Part shown: piece after piece, positions 18,747 through 27,306 of the stretch | How positions within the stretch are numbered: position 1 is the stretch's first letter | Layout of the letters: each line of letters opens with the position of its first letter | Assembly: GCF_003007685.1 (NCBI RefSeq) | Contig: NZ_PXNN01000016.1 | Location: 211,058 to 275,057 of the forward strand | Reading direction: 5' to 3' | Length of the DNA stretch: 64,000 nt | From: Marinobacter halophilus | Lineage (GTDB): Bacteria > Pseudomonadota > Gammaproteobacteria > Pseudomonadales > Oleiphilaceae | The notes under the pieces: generated by a model | Told to the model about the DNA's origin: nothing | Database searches by the model: none | What the model saw: only the letters and a program-made list of their open reading frames with translations | Position numbers and translations under genes: made by a program

Positions 18747-19727
18747 CTAACTGCCGGCGTAGCCGAGTTCCTTGTTAACGAGATTGAACAGCTCGCCACC
18801 CTTATGCCAGCGGTCGAAGTTCTCCAGGAACTGATCCGTCAACGCCCGTTTCCAGCCGATGAAGTCACCGGCCATGTGCGCCGTCATGATCACATTGTCC
18901 CGCTGCCACAGCGGATGATCCGCCGGTAACGGCTCCTCCTCGAACACATCCAGAGCGGCGCCGGCAATCTCGCCTTCGTCCAGCGCCTTGATCAGATCGT
19001 CGGTCTTCACAATTGGCCCGCGGCCAATGTTGATCAAGCGGGCGGAATTCTTCATGGCGGTAAACGCCTTCGTATCGAACAGGCCCTCCGTTTGCGGCGT
19101 CAACGGTGCCGCGATCACCACATAATCGGCGTGGGACAGCTGATCATAGATCTGCTCATTGCCGTGCACCGCGACAAAATCCGGATCATCGCGCCGGGGC
19201 GTTCGGGCAATGCCGTGGGGTTGCATGCCAGCGGCCTTCACCAACTTGCCGATTTGCCGCCCGATGGAGCCAGCACCCACCACCAGCACCTGCTTGCCCT
19301 CGGCCCGCTCGGTATCCCGGTGCTTCCACTCGCGCTTCAGTTGTAACCGGATGGATTGCGGAAAATCCTTGGCGAACATCAGGATCGAACACAGCACATA
19401 TTCGGCAATGGTCCGGTCAAAGATGCCCCGGGCGTTGGTCACCACCACTTCGCCTTTGGTCAGGGCCGGGAACATCAGGGCATCCACGCCTGCACTGGTG
19501 GCGTGGATCCATCGCAACCGGTCTGCGGCAGGCCAGGCGGCTTCCAGGGCTTCGGTCCGGAAGTCGGTCACCATCATTACATCGGTGCCGGGCAGGGTAT
19601 CTCTCAGGGTTGGCTCGTCGCAGGCAAAGCGAACTTCCGCCCGGGCCTGAATGGCTTCAATGCCTGGGGGAGGGGACTCTCCCGGCGCTGTGAGAACGGT
19701 GACAACCGGCTTGTTGGACTCTGTCAT
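18747..19727 (-). CDS. D-2-hydroxyacid dehydrogenase family protein
   Basis: 326-residue NAD(P)-dependent oxidoreductase of the phosphoglycerate/glyoxylate reductase family. The nucleotide loop is VVGAGSIGRQIGKL; catalytic residues are Arg in INIGRGPIV, Glu in LDVFEEEPLP and His in MTAHMAGDF. The N-terminal substrate domain has the HATSAGVD motif where phosphoglycerate dehydrogenases carry their substrate loop. The substrate cannot be decided from sequence; 2-oxoacids such as glyoxylate or hydroxypyruvate are possible. It is divergent from an aminotransferase across about 200 bases, which could supply its 2-oxoacid, though this is only context. Confidence 0.9.
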   Translation of the reverse strand: MTESNKPVVTVLTAPGESPPPGIEAIQARAEVRFACDEPTLRDTLPGTDVMMVTDFRTEALEAAWPAADRLRWIHATSAGVDALMFPALTKGEVVVTNARGIFDRTIAEYVLCSILMFAKDFPQSIRLQLKREWKHRDTERAEGKQVLVVGAGSIGRQIGKLVKAAGMQPHGIARTPRRDDPDFVAVHGNEQIYDQLSHADYVVIAAPLTPQTEGLFDTKAFTAMKNSARLINIGRGPIVKTDDLIKALDEGEIAGAALDVFEEEPLPADHPLWQRDNVIMTAHMAGDFIGWKRALTDQFLENFDRWHKGGELFNLVNKELGYAGS

Positions 19728-19929
19728 TTGACCTCCGCAGGGATAACAACGATTTGTTCAGTGCAATGCCTCAGTTTGGTAGCCGAGTGGGCAACGGTCA
19801 ACCTGGCCCGGCACAATCGGCTTCCAGGTGGATTTGTCGATTCTTTAGTCCCAGTGTGCTTGTACGGCAGATTTTTACTGGCTAACCTGCAGGGGTAGGT
19901 TCTATTTACCCTGTTGTCAGGAGGTGTGT

Positions 19930-21156
19930 ATGCCCGAGTCCGCGAACAAGGATACCGGCGAAACCAAACCGCGTAACGTGAAGTACCGGAAAGCAAAGGC
20001 TAGCTGGAACCCGGCCATGCAGGCCATTCCTGTTTCGGGGATTCGTCGCCTGGTAAATATGGCGTCCACTATGAAAGATGTGATTCATCTTTCGATCGGA
20101 CAGCCGGATTTGCCGACGCCGAAACACATCATTGATGCCTATATCGACGCACTGAACGCCGGGCAAACCGGGTACACCATGGACGCCGGTTTGCCGGAAT
20201 TGCTGGTGGCGCTGCGGGATTATTACGGCAAACGCTACAACCGCAAGCTGACCAGAGACAACATTCTGGTCACCAGTGGTGCTACCGAGGCCATGTACCT
20301 GGCTATTTCGGCAACCTCGGCCCCCGGCCGCCAGTTTATCGTGACTGACCCTTCGTTCCTGCTGTATGCGCCGTTGATCCGCATGACCGGTGGCGAGGTG
20401 AAGTACGTGCCAACCTATGCTGAAAACAACCATCAGCTGGACCCGGACGACGTAATTCGGGCCATGGGGCCGCGCACGTTTGCATTGATCCTGAACAACC
20501 CGAATAATCCCACCGGAGCGGTGTATCCGCGCAGTACCGTGGAGACCATTCTGGAAGAGTGTGCCTATCGTGGCATTCAGGTGTATGCCGATGAGGTGTA
20601 CGACCATCTGATTTTTGATGATGATGACTTTGCCAGTGTTCTGAGCTGCTCCACGGATCTGGACAACATCATGTGTATCAGCAGTTTTTCCAAAACTTAC
20701 AGCATGGCGGGACTGCGGGTTGGCTGGGTGATTGCCAGCCAGGCGGCAATCAAATCCCTGCGCCGGTACCATATGTTTACTACCTCGGTTGCCAATACGC
20801 CTTCCCAGTTTGCCGGCGTTGCGGCCCTGACCGGTGATCAGCAGTGTGTGCGGGATATGCTCGGCATTTACCGGGAGCGCCGGGACAAGATCGTCGAGTT
20901 GATTGACAAGACGCCCTACCTGACCGGCTACAAGCCGGGCGGCGCGTTCTTTGCGTTTCCCGATTTGCCGCGCCACGTCGACGGCTCGGATCTTGCGCTC
21001 AGGATGCTCAAGGAAACCGGGGTGTGCGTGGTACCGGGTGACGCCTTCGGCGAACAGTGCACCAACGCGCTTAGGTTCAGTTTCTCGACCACCTGTGAGC
21101 GGATGGAAGAGGCCTTTGACCGGATCATCCCCTGGATGGCCAAACAGCAACTCTGA
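19930..21156 (+). CDS. class I/II PLP-dependent aminotransferase
   Basis: 408-residue fold-type I aminotransferase (AspC/AlaT-like). The PLP lysine is in SSFSKTYSMAGLRVGW; other conserved parts are LILNNPNNPTGA, YADEVYDHLIF and the C-terminal arginine in LRFSFSTT. ATG 19930 was chosen because AGGAGG lies six bases upstream; a GTG at 19924 overlaps that site. Substrate is unknown. It runs into a small cysteine-rich gene seven bases downstream and so probably forms a short operon with it and the following lipoprotein. Confidence 0.92.
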   Translation: MPESANKDTGETKPRNVKYRKAKASWNPAMQAIPVSGIRRLVNMASTMKDVIHLSIGQPDLPTPKHIIDAYIDALNAGQTGYTMDAGLPELLVALRDYYGKRYNRKLTRDNILVTSGATEAMYLAISATSAPGRQFIVTDPSFLLYAPLIRMTGGEVKYVPTYAENNHQLDPDDVIRAMGPRTFALILNNPNNPTGAVYPRSTVETILEECAYRGIQVYADEVYDHLIFDDDDFASVLSCSTDLDNIMCISSFSKTYSMAGLRVGWVIASQAAIKSLRRYHMFTTSVANTPSQFAGVAALTGDQQCVRDMLGIYRERRDKIVELIDKTPYLTGYKPGGAFFAFPDLPRHVDGSDLALRMLKETGVCVVPGDAFGEQCTNALRFSFSTTCERMEEAFDRIIPWMAKQQL

Positions 21157-21163
21157 GGCGCCG

Positions 21164-21355
21164 ATGTCAGCCCTGGATTATGTGTCGATACAATGCCCTT
21201 ATTGCTGGGAGACGCTGGAAGTCAGCGTCGACCCATCGGTGCCGGAGCAGGAATATGTGGAAGATTGTCAGGTATGCTGCCAGCCGATCCTGCTGACGGT
21301 GCACTTTGACGAGAGTCTGGTCCCCACGGTGGAGGCCAGGGCGGAGAACGACTGA
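21164..21355 (+). CDS. CPXCG-motif cysteine-rich small protein
   Basis: 63 residues beginning MSALDYVSIQCPYCWE, with a second cysteine group DCQVCCQPI. The two CxxC-type pairs and the length match the CPXCG family of presumed zinc-binding proteins of unknown function, common in gammaproteobacteria. ATG 21164 lies seven bases after the aminotransferase stop. Two cysteines in each half could hold one zinc. Confidence 0.85.
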   Translation: MSALDYVSIQCPYCWETLEVSVDPSVPEQEYVEDCQVCCQPILLTVHFDESLVPTVEARAEND

Positions 21356-21440
21356 ATGACTAACCAAGACGTAATGCATGGGTATTGCGCTGTTCGTGCG
21401 ACACCCCCACGATAAAGCCCGGTTTTCAGAGGAAGAAAGA

Positions 21441-22013
21441 ATGAAGAGATTCAAGCAGGCCCGGGCCTGGTTTCCGGTGCTGGTTCTCGCGTTACTGGCA
21501 AGCGGCTGTGCCAGCATGTCGCCGTATTCCATTTCCGAAGGCGAGATTGAGCGGCATCTTAAGAAAGCAGTTGCAGATTATGACCGGCAGCAGCTGCAAA
21601 GCGGCTCTCCGTTGAGCCTCAGTTTGAGCGATGCCAATATTACTCTGGGCCCGGATGGCCGGGACGTGGCGGTGATTGATCTGAGAGGTCAGGTTGCGCT
21701 GAAGGCCTTGATCGCCAAATTGCCAGTGGATCTGGCGCTGAAAGTGGAAGGCGCGCCGGTGTACGACAGTCAGGAGAGGGCGGTGTACCTTCGTCGGCTG
21801 AAGTTGCTGGAGAGTTCGATTGATTCACCTTTCTTCAAAGGAGATCTGGCGCCAGTCACCAGCAGTGTGATGAGGGTCGTCGCGCAGATGCTGGAGACCA
21901 TGCCGGTGTACCGACTGGACGACAGCAACCTGACCCAGCGCATGTTTGGTCTGGTACCCGTGGACATTCGGGTAGCGCCGGGGAGACTGGAATTTGTGAT
22001 GGCGGACAAGTAA
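21441..22013 (+). CDS. DUF1439 (YceB-like) lipoprotein
   Basis: 190-residue lipoprotein. A basic N-terminus (MKRFKQAR), a hydrophobic core and the lipobox LLASGC predict export and lipid attachment at cysteine 27. The mature part (ISEGEIERHLKKAVADYDRQ, then SLSDANITLGPDGRDVAVIDLRGQ) is the DUF1439 pattern of E. coli YceB, of unknown function, perhaps lipid or ligand binding. ATG 21441 is preceded by AGAGGAAGAAAG and puts the signal peptide at the N-terminus; an upstream ATG at 21378 would bury it. Confidence 0.86.
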   Translation: MKRFKQARAWFPVLVLALLASGCASMSPYSISEGEIERHLKKAVADYDRQQLQSGSPLSLSLSDANITLGPDGRDVAVIDLRGQVALKALIAKLPVDLALKVEGAPVYDSQERAVYLRRLKLLESSIDSPFFKGDLAPVTSSVMRVVAQMLETMPVYRLDDSNLTQRMFGLVPVDIRVAPGRLEFVMADK

Positions 22014-22033
22014 GAGCCCGGCGGAAGTCATAC

Positions 22034-22070
22034 AAAAAAGCCAGATGACACTCATCATCTGGCTCTTTCC
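22034..22070. terminator. bidirectional terminator between lipoprotein and dehydrogenase genes
   Basis: Ten-bp stem agccagatga (22039-22048) with tcatctggct (22055-22064), A-rich on the left and CTTTCC on the right. It lies between two convergent genes. The A run gives a good U tract for the minus-strand gene; the plus-strand tail is poorer in T. Confidence 0.78.
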
Positions 22071-22086
22071 GTTTTACCAGTCGCGT

Positions 22087-23241
22087 TTACGCCTGCAGGC
22101 GTTCACGAATGGCTTCCCCGATCTGCCGGGTGGCCCGTTGTTCGCCGCCATTCGCCGCCAGGTCGGCGGCCACGGCATCGAACAGCTCTTTGCCGGCTTT
22201 GGCCAGCACCGGGTCTTTCCGGCCCAGCCAGTCCAGCATGCGTGCTGTAGTGAACAGCATGGCGGTCGGGTCTGCGATGCCCTGGCCGGCAATATCCGGG
22301 GCGCTGCCATGGGTGGGTTCAAACATGGAGGGCATGTCCGGATTGGTCGGGTTGAGGTTACAGGAGGGCGCAACGCCCATACCGCCCGACAGCACCGCCG
22401 CCAGATCGGTCAATATGTCACCCTGAAGGTTGCTGGCGACCACCACATCAAAGGCCCAGGGAGATTGCACGAACTTCATGCAGGCGGCATCCACCAGCTC
22501 GTGATGAGTGGCCACGTCTGGAAATTCCTGGCTGATTTCCTCGAACACTTCCGTGTACATATCGCCCCAATAGCGCAGGGCGTTGCGTTTGGTGATCACG
22601 CACACCTGGCTTTCGCAGCTGCGGCCATCAAGCGTTCTGAACGAGCGCGTGCGGCCTTCCTGAATGCGCTCACCGGCGCGCTGCCGGGCCTGTTCGAAGC
22701 CATACCGGATAATGCGTTCGGTGGCCCGCCGGGTAAAGACCTCCATCTGGGTAGCTACTTCGTCCGGTTTGCCCGGCCGCAGCCGTCCGCCCTGGCCAAC
22801 ATACTCGCCCTCGCTGTTCTCGCGAATCACCAACATGTCGATGTCTTTGGCTCGATCATCTTTCAGGTATTGCCGGGCGCCAGGCAGCAGGCGCGCCGGA
22901 CGTTCACACACCCACTGGTCAAAGCCTTTACGCATATCCAGCAGTGGCGCCAGCGAAACACTGTCAGAGAGCAGGTAGCGGCTGTTGTCATCAATTGGGC
23001 CGGGATCACCCAAGGCGCCCAGCAGGATGGCGTCGTACTGTTGCAGTTGCTCCAGCGCATCTTCAGGCCAGGATACGCCATGGTCTTCATGCCAGGCATG
23101 AGAAGGCCAGGGAAACCGGGTCCATTCCAGAGCAAGCTCGTGCTTGGTGCGCAGCGTTTCCAGGCAGCGGACGGCTTCTGCCACCACTTCCGGGCCAATG
23201 CCGTCTCCGGGTGTCACTGCAATGCGGGTGGTCTGGGCCAT
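22087..23241 (-). CDS. isocitrate/isopropylmalate dehydrogenase family enzyme (tartrate dehydrogenase-like)
   Basis: 384-residue NAD-dependent beta-decarboxylating dehydrogenase. Seen: IAVTPGDGIGPEVV at the start, LVIRENSEGEYVGQGG (phosphorylation-loop position of IDH), ITKRNALRYW, and SNLQGDILTDLAAVLSGG with the NAD site MFEPTHGSAPDIAGQG. The R-rich block and ENSEGEY are closer to tartrate dehydrogenase/D-malate dehydrogenase (TtuC/DmlA) than to LeuB, but substrate assignment is tentative. I moved the start to ATG 23241, which has AAGGAGG just upstream; a longer frame to 23280 adds a low-complexity leader. Confidence 0.9.
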   Translation of the reverse strand: MAQTTRIAVTPGDGIGPEVVAEAVRCLETLRTKHELALEWTRFPWPSHAWHEDHGVSWPEDALEQLQQYDAILLGALGDPGPIDDNSRYLLSDSVSLAPLLDMRKGFDQWVCERPARLLPGARQYLKDDRAKDIDMLVIRENSEGEYVGQGGRLRPGKPDEVATQMEVFTRRATERIIRYGFEQARQRAGERIQEGRTRSFRTLDGRSCESQVCVITKRNALRYWGDMYTEVFEEISQEFPDVATHHELVDAACMKFVQSPWAFDVVVASNLQGDILTDLAAVLSGGMGVAPSCNLNPTNPDMPSMFEPTHGSAPDIAGQGIADPTAMLFTTARMLDWLGRKDPVLAKAGKELFDAVAADLAANGGEQRATRQIGEAIRERLQA

Positions 23242-23440
23242 TCCCGAACCTCCTTGGGGCCATGTGTGTGCGGGTTTCATTCAACACGTCCAGTGTAGTC
23301 CCGGGGAGCGCAGATGCCAGCGCCTATGGTGTTAATAAATACACGATGTTTTACCCCATTGCGGTTGATAGCTATAGTGGAAATCAATTGATTCTTTTAA
23401 GCTTCTAACTGAATCTCTTTCTCTATTCGCCGGAGTTCGT

Positions 23441-24205
23441 GTGGATAAACCTGAATTATTATTTGATGAGTCGCACTGTGAGCAGTGCGCTTGTGGGAAC
23501 GGGCTGGATTTCTCGTTCACTTTTGCCTTTCAACCGATTGTGGATGCCGAGACCAAAACGGTCTTTGCCTATGAAGCCCTGGTGCGTGGCACCGAGGGTG
23601 AGGGCGCGATGAGCGTTCTGGCTAACGTCAACGAGACTAACCGTTATTCCTTTGACCAGATTTGCCGGGTCAAGGCCGTTAAACTGGCGGCCAGGCTGGA
23701 CATGCAGCCGATGCTAAGCATCAACTTTATGCCGAACGCGGTGTACAAGGCGGAATACTGCATTCGCACCACTCTTGCGGCAGCAAAAACCTATAATTTT
23801 GATACCAGAAAAATCATTTTCGAAATGATCGAGAATGAAGATCTCAGCTCGGTTGAGCATCTGTCCTCGATTATCGAAGCCTACCAGTCGATGGGATTCA
23901 GCACCGCCATTGACGATTTCGGCGCCGGATTTTCCCGCTTCAACATCATGATCCTGAGTCCGCCAGACCTACTGAAAATAGATATGGGTCTGATACGGAA
24001 CATTCATGCGGAACCAAACAAGCAAGCTGTGGTCGCAGGTATTATTACCATGATGCGCCAGCTCGGCGGCCGGATCATCGCGGAAGGCGTAGAGACCGAA
24101 GACGAGTATTACTGGCTGCGCGCCCAGGGTATTACGCTCTACCAAGGCTATCTGTTCGCCAAGCCGGGCTTTGAGTGCCTGCCAGAGCCGGTATTCCCGG
24201 ACTGA
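23441..24205 (+). CDS. stand-alone EAL-domain protein with N-terminal cysteine cluster
   Basis: 254 residues, predicted c-di-GMP phosphodiesterase. EAL blocks: FQPIVDAETKTVFAYEALVRG, IIFEMIENEDL, DDFGAGFSRFN, LLKIDMGLIRNI and AEGVET, all with expected metal and base residues. The only N-terminal addition is about 25 residues holding C13, C16 and C18 (CEQCACG), which could bind metal or sense redox state. The start is a GTG at 23441 after GCCGGAG. No GGDEF domain. It is followed after 25 bases by a small membrane protein gene. Confidence 0.9.
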   Translation: MDKPELLFDESHCEQCACGNGLDFSFTFAFQPIVDAETKTVFAYEALVRGTEGEGAMSVLANVNETNRYSFDQICRVKAVKLAARLDMQPMLSINFMPNAVYKAEYCIRTTLAAAKTYNFDTRKIIFEMIENEDLSSVEHLSSIIEAYQSMGFSTAIDDFGAGFSRFNIMILSPPDLLKIDMGLIRNIHAEPNKQAVVAGIITMMRQLGGRIIAEGVETEDEYYWLRAQGITLYQGYLFAKPGFECLPEPVFPD

Positions 24206-24230
24206 TCTTCAACCGAGAAGGGACTATTCT

Positions 24231-24587
24231 GTGTTGTACCGGATTGTAACGCTTGTGGGTGGCCTGGTGTTTGTGGCTGCCCTGTTTGCCCTGTTGTGGT
24301 TCTTCTGCAAGAAGTTTCTGGAGCATCATGGTGTGAAGGAGCAAAGTTCCGAGCGGGCTACGGAGCTGGCCACCTGGACTTTTGCCGGTATTGCGATTGG
24401 CCTGGTGTTTGCGGTGCTGGGCTCGTTCGTTCTTGGCCCTTGGGCGTTTTACCGCACCTTGCGAGGGCACGACGTACCCGTTTCAGATGCTGCCGCCATC
24501 TGGTGGGGCTTCGGGATCGTTTTGGTCGCTCTTGGCATTACCGCTGCCGGCTTCTTCGGTTTTCTGGCGCTGGTCGGCGCCTACTGA
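24231..24587 (+). CDS. small hypothetical membrane protein
   Basis: 118 residues with three predicted membrane helices: LVGGLVFVAALFALLWFF near the N-terminus, WTFAGIAIGLVFAVLGSF in the middle and a C-terminal FGIVLVALGITAAGFFGF. I recognise no family. The start is a GTG at 24231 preceded by GAGAAGGG; an upstream frame from 24171 would overlap the EAL gene and add an unhydrophobic leader. Its stop overlaps the convergent LysR gene by seven bases. Being 25 bases behind the EAL gene, it may be co-transcribed. Confidence 0.75.
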   Translation: MLYRIVTLVGGLVFVAALFALLWFFCKKFLEHHGVKEQSSERATELATWTFAGIAIGLVFAVLGSFVLGPWAFYRTLRGHDVPVSDAAAIWWGFGIVLVALGITAAGFFGFLALVGAY

Positions 24588-25489
24588 TCACCGGGGAGGC
24601 AGCGGAGCTGGTCCCGGAACCACACCAGAGCCGGTTCCTTCTCATAGGCTTTATGCCAGTAGAGGTGCACGTCAATGGATGGCATCTGTGCTGGTGGGCT
24701 TACCACCTCGATGTCCGCGCGTTCGGCAATAATTCGAGCATAGGTTTCCGGCATCGTCAGCAGTAGATCAGAGCTTTCCACCACACGGCAGGCGGCATAA
24801 TAGTGCTGACAACGCAGCCGAATGTCGCGTTGTACCCCATGGCGCGATAACTCGAAATCCTCAATACCCGGGCCCTCTGCGCGGGACGACACCAGCACAT
24901 GCCTCGCCTCGAGATAGGCTGGCATATCCAGAATCAGACCCTTCTGAAGTGCCGGGTGATTTTTTCGCGCCAATACCACCAACCGGTCCTGCCGCAGCAG
25001 TTCGTGACTGGTCTGGTTGCTCACGGGCAGCAACACATCAATGGCAAAGTCCAGCTTGCCCGCCGCCAACCGGGTTTCCATATCCCGCCGTGGTACCCGC
25101 TGGCTGATAATCTCCATTTCCGGGTAGGGGGCCAGCTTGCTCATCAACTGCGGCAAAAACGTCGACTCCAGCACATCCCGCAATCCCAATGCGTAGGTCT
25201 TGCGCTGACTGGCGGGGTCAAAGGCGTGGAACTGATTGACCGCACTCTGCACCTGGGTCAGGCCCGGGCGCATCGATTCCAGAAATCGCCGGGCCAGGGG
25301 CGTGGGCACCATCTGGTTACCCTGGCGAGTGAACAGGGGATCGCTAAAGTGATCTCGCAGCCTGGCCAGGGAATGGCTCACCGCTGGCTGGGTCAGGTGC
25401 AGCGCCTTGGCGGCCCGAGTAAGGCTACCTTCCCGATAAATGGTGTCGAACACGTGCAGCAGGTTCAGGTCAAGGCGATTCAGGGCCAT
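24581..25489 (-). CDS. LysR-family transcriptional regulator
   Basis: 302 residues: winged helix-turn-helix at the N-terminus (LDLNLLHVFDTIYREGSLTR, AAKALHLTQPAVSHSLARL) and a periplasmic-binding-like effector domain. The N-terminal sequence is typical of the NodD/LeuO-like branch that begins LNLLxVFDTIYREGSLTRAA. It is divergent from the acyl-CoA dehydrogenase gene, with 149 bases between, the classic arrangement for a LysR protein that controls its neighbour; so the cluster at 25639-30727 is its likely target. Effector unknown. Confidence 0.93.
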   Translation of the reverse strand: MALNRLDLNLLHVFDTIYREGSLTRAAKALHLTQPAVSHSLARLRDHFSDPLFTRQGNQMVPTPLARRFLESMRPGLTQVQSAVNQFHAFDPASQRKTYALGLRDVLESTFLPQLMSKLAPYPEMEIISQRVPRRDMETRLAAGKLDFAIDVLLPVSNQTSHELLRQDRLVVLARKNHPALQKGLILDMPAYLEARHVLVSSRAEGPGIEDFELSRHGVQRDIRLRCQHYYAACRVVESSDLLLTMPETYARIIAERADIEVVSPPAQMPSIDVHLYWHKAYEKEPALVWFRDQLRCLPGDQ

Positions 25490-25638
25490 AATGAAAATCC
25501 GTTGTCTGTATAAGTACAGCTAATGATAAATGATAAGAACAATTCAGTCGCGTAATACGGAGTTGGCTCCTAGACTGATGGGCATCTAATCGAAAGTGCG
25601 CCCCTTATTGGGGGCAGGTAAGCGCGAGGAGCTGCACC

Positions 25639-26850
25639 ATGGATTTCAATATTTCCGAGAAAGGCCAGGATTACCTCAAGCGTGTGAAAGAATTCATGCG
25701 TGAAGAGATCGCCCCCATTGAAGAGCAGTACCACAAAGAACTGGCGGCGCAGGACAACCGCTGGGTGGTTATGCCGATCATCAAAGAGCTGAAAGCAAAG
25801 GCCAAAGCCCAGGGCCTGTGGAACATGTTCTTCCCGGATGAAAAACACGGGTGCGGCCTGCTCAACTCCGACTACGCGTTGATTGCGGAAGAAACCGGTC
25901 GCAGCTTCATCGCCCCGGAAATCTTCAACTGCAACGCGCCAGATACCGGCAACATGGAAGTACTGATCCACTACGGCTCGGAAGAGCAGCAAGCCGAGTG
26001 GCTGCCCCGGATCATGAGTGGCGAAGTCCGCTCTGCTTTTTGTATGACCGAGCCAGCGGTGGCCTCGTCCGACGCCACGAACATGGAAGCGACCGCGGTG
26101 GTGGAAGGGGACGAAGTGGTCCTTAACGGCCGCAAATGGTGGAGCACCGGTGTTGGCCACCCGGACTGCAAAGTCGCCATCTTCATGGGCGTCACTGACC
26201 CGGACGCCCAGAAACACCGCCGCCACTCCATGGTACTGGTGCCGCTGGACAGCCCGGGCATCACCGTCGAGCGCATGATGCCGGTGTTCGGCGCATACGA
26301 TGAGCCCTACGGTCACGGCCAGGTCTTGTTCGACAACGTGCGCCTGCCCAAGAGCGCCATCATCGCCGGCCCGGGCCGCGGTTTCGAGATCGCCCAAGGC
26401 CGTTTGGGGCCAGGTCGCGTGCACCACTGCATGCGCGCCATCGGTGCCGCCGAGCGCACCCTGGAACTTCTGGTCAAGCGTTCAATGTCTCGTGAGGCCT
26501 TTGGTCGCCCGCTGGCGAAACTGGGAGGCAATCCGGATGTCATTGCCAATGCCCGCATGAACATCGAGCAGGCTCGTTTGTTGACGCTTAAGTGTGCCTG
26601 GGCGCTGGATACCAAGGGTATTGCGGGGGCGCTGCAGGAGGTTTCGATGATCAAGGCGGTGGTGCCGGCGATGCTGCAGCAGATTGTCGATGATGCGATT
26701 CAGATGCACGGTGGGGCTGGTGTCAGCGACGATGATTTCCCGCTGACAGCATTGTTCGGTTACGCTCGGGTATTGCGGCTGGCGGATGGTCCGGATGAAG
26801 TGCATAGGGCGATGGTGGCCCGGTTGGAGCTTCGGAAGTACAAGTCCTGA
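25639..26850 (+). CDS. acyl-CoA dehydrogenase (ACAD10/11-like)
   Basis: 403-residue FAD-dependent acyl-CoA dehydrogenase. Family parts: AFCMTEPAVASSDATNM (flavin and substrate loop), KWWSTGVGHPDCKVAIFMG, RMNIEQARLLTLKCAWALD and the C-terminal QMHGGAGVSDDDFPL. The catalytic glutamate position of short-chain enzymes is not obvious, as in the ACAD10/11 subgroup that acts on 4-phosphoacyl-CoA rather than by simple dehydrogenation. ATG 25639 has GAGGAG upstream. First gene of a cluster with an SDR, an APH-type kinase, a phosphatase and a second SDR; divergent from a LysR regulator. Confidence 0.92.
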   Translation: MDFNISEKGQDYLKRVKEFMREEIAPIEEQYHKELAAQDNRWVVMPIIKELKAKAKAQGLWNMFFPDEKHGCGLLNSDYALIAEETGRSFIAPEIFNCNAPDTGNMEVLIHYGSEEQQAEWLPRIMSGEVRSAFCMTEPAVASSDATNMEATAVVEGDEVVLNGRKWWSTGVGHPDCKVAIFMGVTDPDAQKHRRHSMVLVPLDSPGITVERMMPVFGAYDEPYGHGQVLFDNVRLPKSAIIAGPGRGFEIAQGRLGPGRVHHCMRAIGAAERTLELLVKRSMSREAFGRPLAKLGGNPDVIANARMNIEQARLLTLKCAWALDTKGIAGALQEVSMIKAVVPAMLQQIVDDAIQMHGGAGVSDDDFPLTALFGYARVLRLADGPDEVHRAMVARLELRKYKS

Positions 26851-26929
26851 ATTCGGGCCTGGGTGCTTTGGCTCTCCGGGCCTCTTGGTTGGGAGTAAGA
26901 TGTTCGCCTTGGCCGCCAGTATTGTGATG

Positions 26930-27043
26930 GGAGCGGGTGGGTTGGGGGTTCTGAAAACCGCTCCTTGCGGCACATCCCTGTGGCGCTTCTGCTCCGCCAT
27001 CCATGGCTCCGCAAATTTTCAGAACCCCCAACCCACCCGCTCC
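26930..27043. repeat. large palindromic element, copy 2 (perfect 28-bp arms)
   Basis: Arms 26930-26957 and 27016-27043 are perfect reverse complements over 28 bp and start G-rich (ggagcgggtggg). The 58-base centre contains cacatccctgtg and gccatccatggc, each a mini-hairpin with a TCC-containing loop, and ctccgcaaa. The innermost arm bases TTCTGAAA are the same as in copy 1; the outer 20 bp are unrelated to the other copies. It lies 79 bases after the acyl-CoA dehydrogenase stop. Confidence 0.88.
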
Positions 27044-27150
27044 TTCAGACTGCGGAGAGGGGTGGCCAGAAAAAAAACACTTTATGCCGCGAGGTATTGG
27101 GAATGTGCCAGCTAGGTTTGGTTTTTTGAACAGCTGACTGAAGAGTATGG

Positions 27151-27264
27151 GAGTTGGTGCTGGAAGGGCCTATCCAAAAATTTCGGAGGCCATGGATCGC
27201 CGGAGAGAAGCGCACATGGATGTGCTTGTAGCGGTTTTTGGATAGGCCCTTCCAGCACCAACTC
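27151..27264. repeat. large palindromic element, copy 3 (perfect 30-bp arms, inverted centre)
   Basis: Arms 27151-27180 and 27235-27264 are perfect reverse complements over 30 bp; a further GAGTA/TACTC pairing lies just outside after a small bulge. The 54-base centre is the reverse complement of the family centre: read on the minus strand it gives ccgctacaagcacatccatg, then tgcgcttctctccgg. The innermost arm bases TCCAAAAA are shared with copy 4. The element is 107 bases from copy 2 and its arm ends 42 bases before the SDR start. The 107 bases between copies 2 and 3 show no gene. Confidence 0.88.
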
Positions 27265-27306
27265 TTACTCAACAAGAACATGAATTCAAACGTAAGAACG
27301 GTGAGC

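Noticed and set aside
19906..21150. Long minus-strand frame opposite the aminotransferase
   Set aside because: Shadow of a clear gene; protein is rich in His, Arg and Gly with no motif.
22045..23298. Long plus-strand frame opposite the dehydrogenase
   Set aside because: Shadow of the isocitrate/isopropylmalate-family gene.
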